Positions 44,972 through 46,580 of a stretch of DNA of 46,580 nt are shown here, one piece after another (positions within the stretch are counted from its first letter, which is position 1; each line of letters starts with the position of its first letter). Position numbers and translations under genes: made by a program. The DNA comes from Opitutia bacterium (GTDB lineage Bacteria; Verrucomicrobiota; Verrucomicrobiia; Opitutales; Opitutaceae), in assembly GCA_947449835.1 (NCBI GenBank), contig CANFSZ010000019.1, positions 1-46,580 on the forward strand, in the 5' to 3' direction. Under the pieces are notes generated by a model. It did no database searches and was not told the origin of the DNA. It saw only the letters and a program-made list of their open reading frames with translations.

Positions 44972-46014
44972 ATTCGCCCTTAGATCATGATTCGGAGGCC
45001 GTAGCCACTGCGGCCGCGCATTGGGTCCTGCGCCATGACCGTGGACTGACGCCAGCTGAACAAGATGAATTTCTCCACTGGCTCACCAAAGATCCTCGTC
45101 ACCGTCTGCAATTCACTCAGCATCGCCAAAACTGGCAACGCCTTGAAGCGCTCGCCCACTGGCGACCCGAACATAGCGCTCGGCCCAATCCCGATTTGCT
45201 CGCCCCGCCGCGCAAACAACTCCTGCGTTTTGCGCCTAGACTGGCCTTGGCGGCCGCGGCGGTTATTCTGGCCGTTTTTATCTCAAAAAAACCGGCGACT
45301 GCGCCCGCGACTCTCTCCGTCGCAACAGGCGTCCCTCCGACCTCAAACCTCGTCACCCAGCGCAAACTCGAGGACGGAAGCATCGTAGAGTTGAACCAAG
45401 GAGCCGTCATGCGTGTGCATTTTACGAAGACGGAGCGACGCGTGAGTCTCGAACTAGGTGAAGCGCATTTTACCGTCACCAAAAACCCAGCGCGGCCATT
45501 TATTGTCACCGCGCGCGGCATGGATGTTTTTGCCGTAGGGACTGCATTTAACGTCCGCCTAGACCAAGTCGTGGTGGAAGTGCTCGTCACCGAGGGTCGC
45601 GTGCGCGTGAGCGAAACCTCAGACGAGTCCGAGCCGGCAAGTGTAGGTCTGGCGGACAAGGCCCCAGTCGTGCCGCTCTTGGAAGCCGGTCAACGCGCCG
45701 TGGTGTCACTCTTAGCCCAACCCGCCGCGCCCCAGATCGCCACACTAACTCCCGGCGAAATCGAGCGCGTGCTCGCCTGGCAACATCGACTGCTGGACTT
45801 CACGGCGGCCCCGATGTCCGAAGTGGTCGCAGCCTTTAATCGACGCAACCACACGCAATTGGTCTTGGTCGATCCCGAGCTCGCCGAAATTCGCATCAGC
45901 GCGACCTTCCGTTCGGATAATATCGAAGGCTTTGTCCGCCTTGTGGAAATGGGCTTTAGCACACGCGCCGAGCGTAACGGTGATAGCGAAATCAGGCTTC
46001 ACAAGGCCCGTTAA
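44968..46014 (+). CDS. FecR-family anti-sigma/sigma regulator
   Basis: A 348-residue inner-membrane protein. The N-terminal cytoplasmic domain (AAAHWVLRHDRGLTPAEQDEFLHWL) binds the sigma factor, a transmembrane helix lies at about 91-106, and the periplasmic FecR domain (about 115-230: RKLEDGSIVELNQGAVMRVHF, RRVSLELGEAHFTVTKNPARPFIV) follows. The C-terminal part (about 260-345) contains the STN-like segment PMSEVVAAFNRRNHTQLVLVD. It would transmit a signal from an outer-membrane receptor to the FecI-like sigma factor encoded just upstream (ATGA overlap). Confidence 0.9.
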   Translation: MNSPLDHDSEAVATAAAHWVLRHDRGLTPAEQDEFLHWLTKDPRHRLQFTQHRQNWQRLEALAHWRPEHSARPNPDLLAPPRKQLLRFAPRLALAAAAVILAVFISKKPATAPATLSVATGVPPTSNLVTQRKLEDGSIVELNQGAVMRVHFTKTERRVSLELGEAHFTVTKNPARPFIVTARGMDVFAVGTAFNVRLDQVVVEVLVTEGRVRVSETSDESEPASVGLADKAPVVPLLEAGQRAVVSLLAQPAAPQIATLTPGEIERVLAWQHRLLDFTAAPMSEVVAAFNRRNHTQLVLVDPELAEIRISATFRSDNIEGFVRLVEMGFSTRAERNGDSEIRLHKAR

Positions 46015-46141
46015 ATCTCACCTAGGCGGAGCGCGCCTTAAAATCGTGCGACGGATAAAATTAAATTTAACGGAAATACTCAATTGAAGCATCTGTGTTA
46101 GAGGTACCCGCCCCTATTGGACACGATGCCCTCCTCATTTC

Positions 46142-46580
46142 ATGCACCCAACCGGTGTTCTTACATTACCGTCTCGTCTCATGGGGAAGATTCTCGCGAT
46201 CATTCTTGTATTAACATGGCCCGTCGTGGCCATCGGCTCAGTCCAAACCACGGTAATCAAGTTCGATCTGCCCGAGGGAGAAGCGGCGGAGACCTTCAAG
46301 CAATTCAGCGTTCAAGCGAAACGAGAAATCTTATTTCCGGTCGCCGCCGTCACCGGCGTGACGACCAACGCCGTGCAGGGGCCGTTGTCCGTCCGCGATG
46401 CCCTCGCCCGCATGATATCTGATACCGGACTGAGCGTCGTCGAAGACGCCCAATCCGGTGCGATCATGATTTTTTTCGCCTCGCCACCCAAACCTCACCA
46501 TCTGGCTCAAACTCAAGCCACTCCTGCGACACCCATTTCCAAGCCCGATTCTACCAAACCTATGAAGCGAAAAACAGCCA
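46142..46580 (+). CDS. STN-domain (TonB-dependent) receptor, N-terminal part, cut by window edge
   Basis: An open frame that runs off the right edge. Starts at ATG 46142 or ATG 46181 are in frame; from 46181 it gives MGKILAIILVLTWPVVAIGS, a signal peptide, and then a secretin/TonB short N-terminal domain (about 24-92: FDLPEGEAAETFKQFSVQAK, PLSVRDALARMISDTGL). A Pro/Thr-rich linker follows. This is the usual N-terminus of FecA-type receptors that signal to FecR. The beta-barrel is outside the window, so the ligand is unknown; a secretin or other STN protein is a less likely alternative. Confidence 0.8.
   Translation, partial: MHPTGVLTLPSRLMGKILAIILVLTWPVVAIGSVQTTVIKFDLPEGEAAETFKQFSVQAKREILFPVAAVTGVTTNAVQGPLSVRDALARMISDTGLSVVEDAQSGAIMIFFASPPKPHHLAQTQATPATPISKPDSTKPMKRKTA

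Noticed and set aside
46072-46100. FecI-type promoter starting with GGAAAT at 46072
   Set aside because: Six-base match only; the following TC does not fall at the expected spacing, so it is not above chance.
1-46580. CRISPR array, prophage, insertion sequence
   Set aside because: No regularly spaced repeats, no transposase, integrase or phage structural genes were seen on either strand.

Overview
The window is about 46.6 kb of GC-rich, densely coding bacterial chromosome. Gene content suggests Verrucomicrobiota, most likely Opitutales/Opitutaceae: secreted ThuA-domain protein, esterase/SMP-30 fusion, sugar isomerase/epimerase and GH2 enzyme, an unusually long signal peptidase I, a DUF3516-type helicase, and a FecI/FecR pair with an STN-domain receptor. 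This placement rests on gene content and is an inference; no rRNA is present. There is no prophage, insertion sequence, CRISPR array or plasmid gene, so this is chromosomal backbone with some accessory loci.

Layout. 1-5.4 kb: tRNA-Ala(GGC), an M50 site-2 protease, a sigma-54-type response regulator, and two secreted proteins (ThuA; esterase fused to SMP-30). 5.4-6.4 kb: galE. 6.4-15.1 kb, all on the + strand: a lipid-assembly locus with ketosynthase, ACP, CrtI-like FAD oxidoreductase, secreted sugar isomerase-like protein, second CrtI-like oxidoreductase, FabZ, FabI-like reductase, OleA-like thiolase and OleB-like alpha/beta-hydrolase. An AT-rich gap separates it from the convergent fabD-lepA-lepB group on the - strand (15.2-19.3 kb). 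19.3-24.2 kb: a pilT-like remnant, dapA-dapB-ruvA, an ECF sigma/anti-sigma pair, tRNA-Lys(TTT) and a Pal-type lipoprotein. 24.2-35.7 kb: housekeeping (M20 dipeptidase, purH, ApaG-domain protein, beta-CASP RNA nuclease, IMPase-family phosphatase, dinB, DUF3516 helicase, trmO, DTW-domain tRNA modifier). 35.7-46.6 kb: GH2 enzyme, hrpB, secreted esterase, typA, and a FecI-like sigma/FecR/STN receptor cascade cut by the right edge.

The most interesting part is the 6.4-15.1 kb locus. It places fatty-acid-synthase parts (KS, ACP, dehydratase, enoyl reductase) beside two phytoene-desaturase-like flavoproteins and an OleA/OleB pair. OleA is recognisable from its active-site Cys, His and Asn and from a Glu in the Ole-type motif. 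OleC and OleD, needed with OleA and OleB for the known head-to-head olefin pathway, are absent from the window, and so is a FabG ketoreductase. My working idea is that the locus makes a dedicated, unusually (un)saturated acyl chain that OleA then condenses or hydrolyses; this is inference. The combination of fab genes with CrtI-like enzymes resembles what has been proposed for ladderane lipids in anammox planctomycetes.

Two further general points. Almost no start codon in the window has a recognisable Shine-Dalgarno sequence. Several gene pairs are joined by ATGA or TGATG overlaps, which suggests translational coupling within units.
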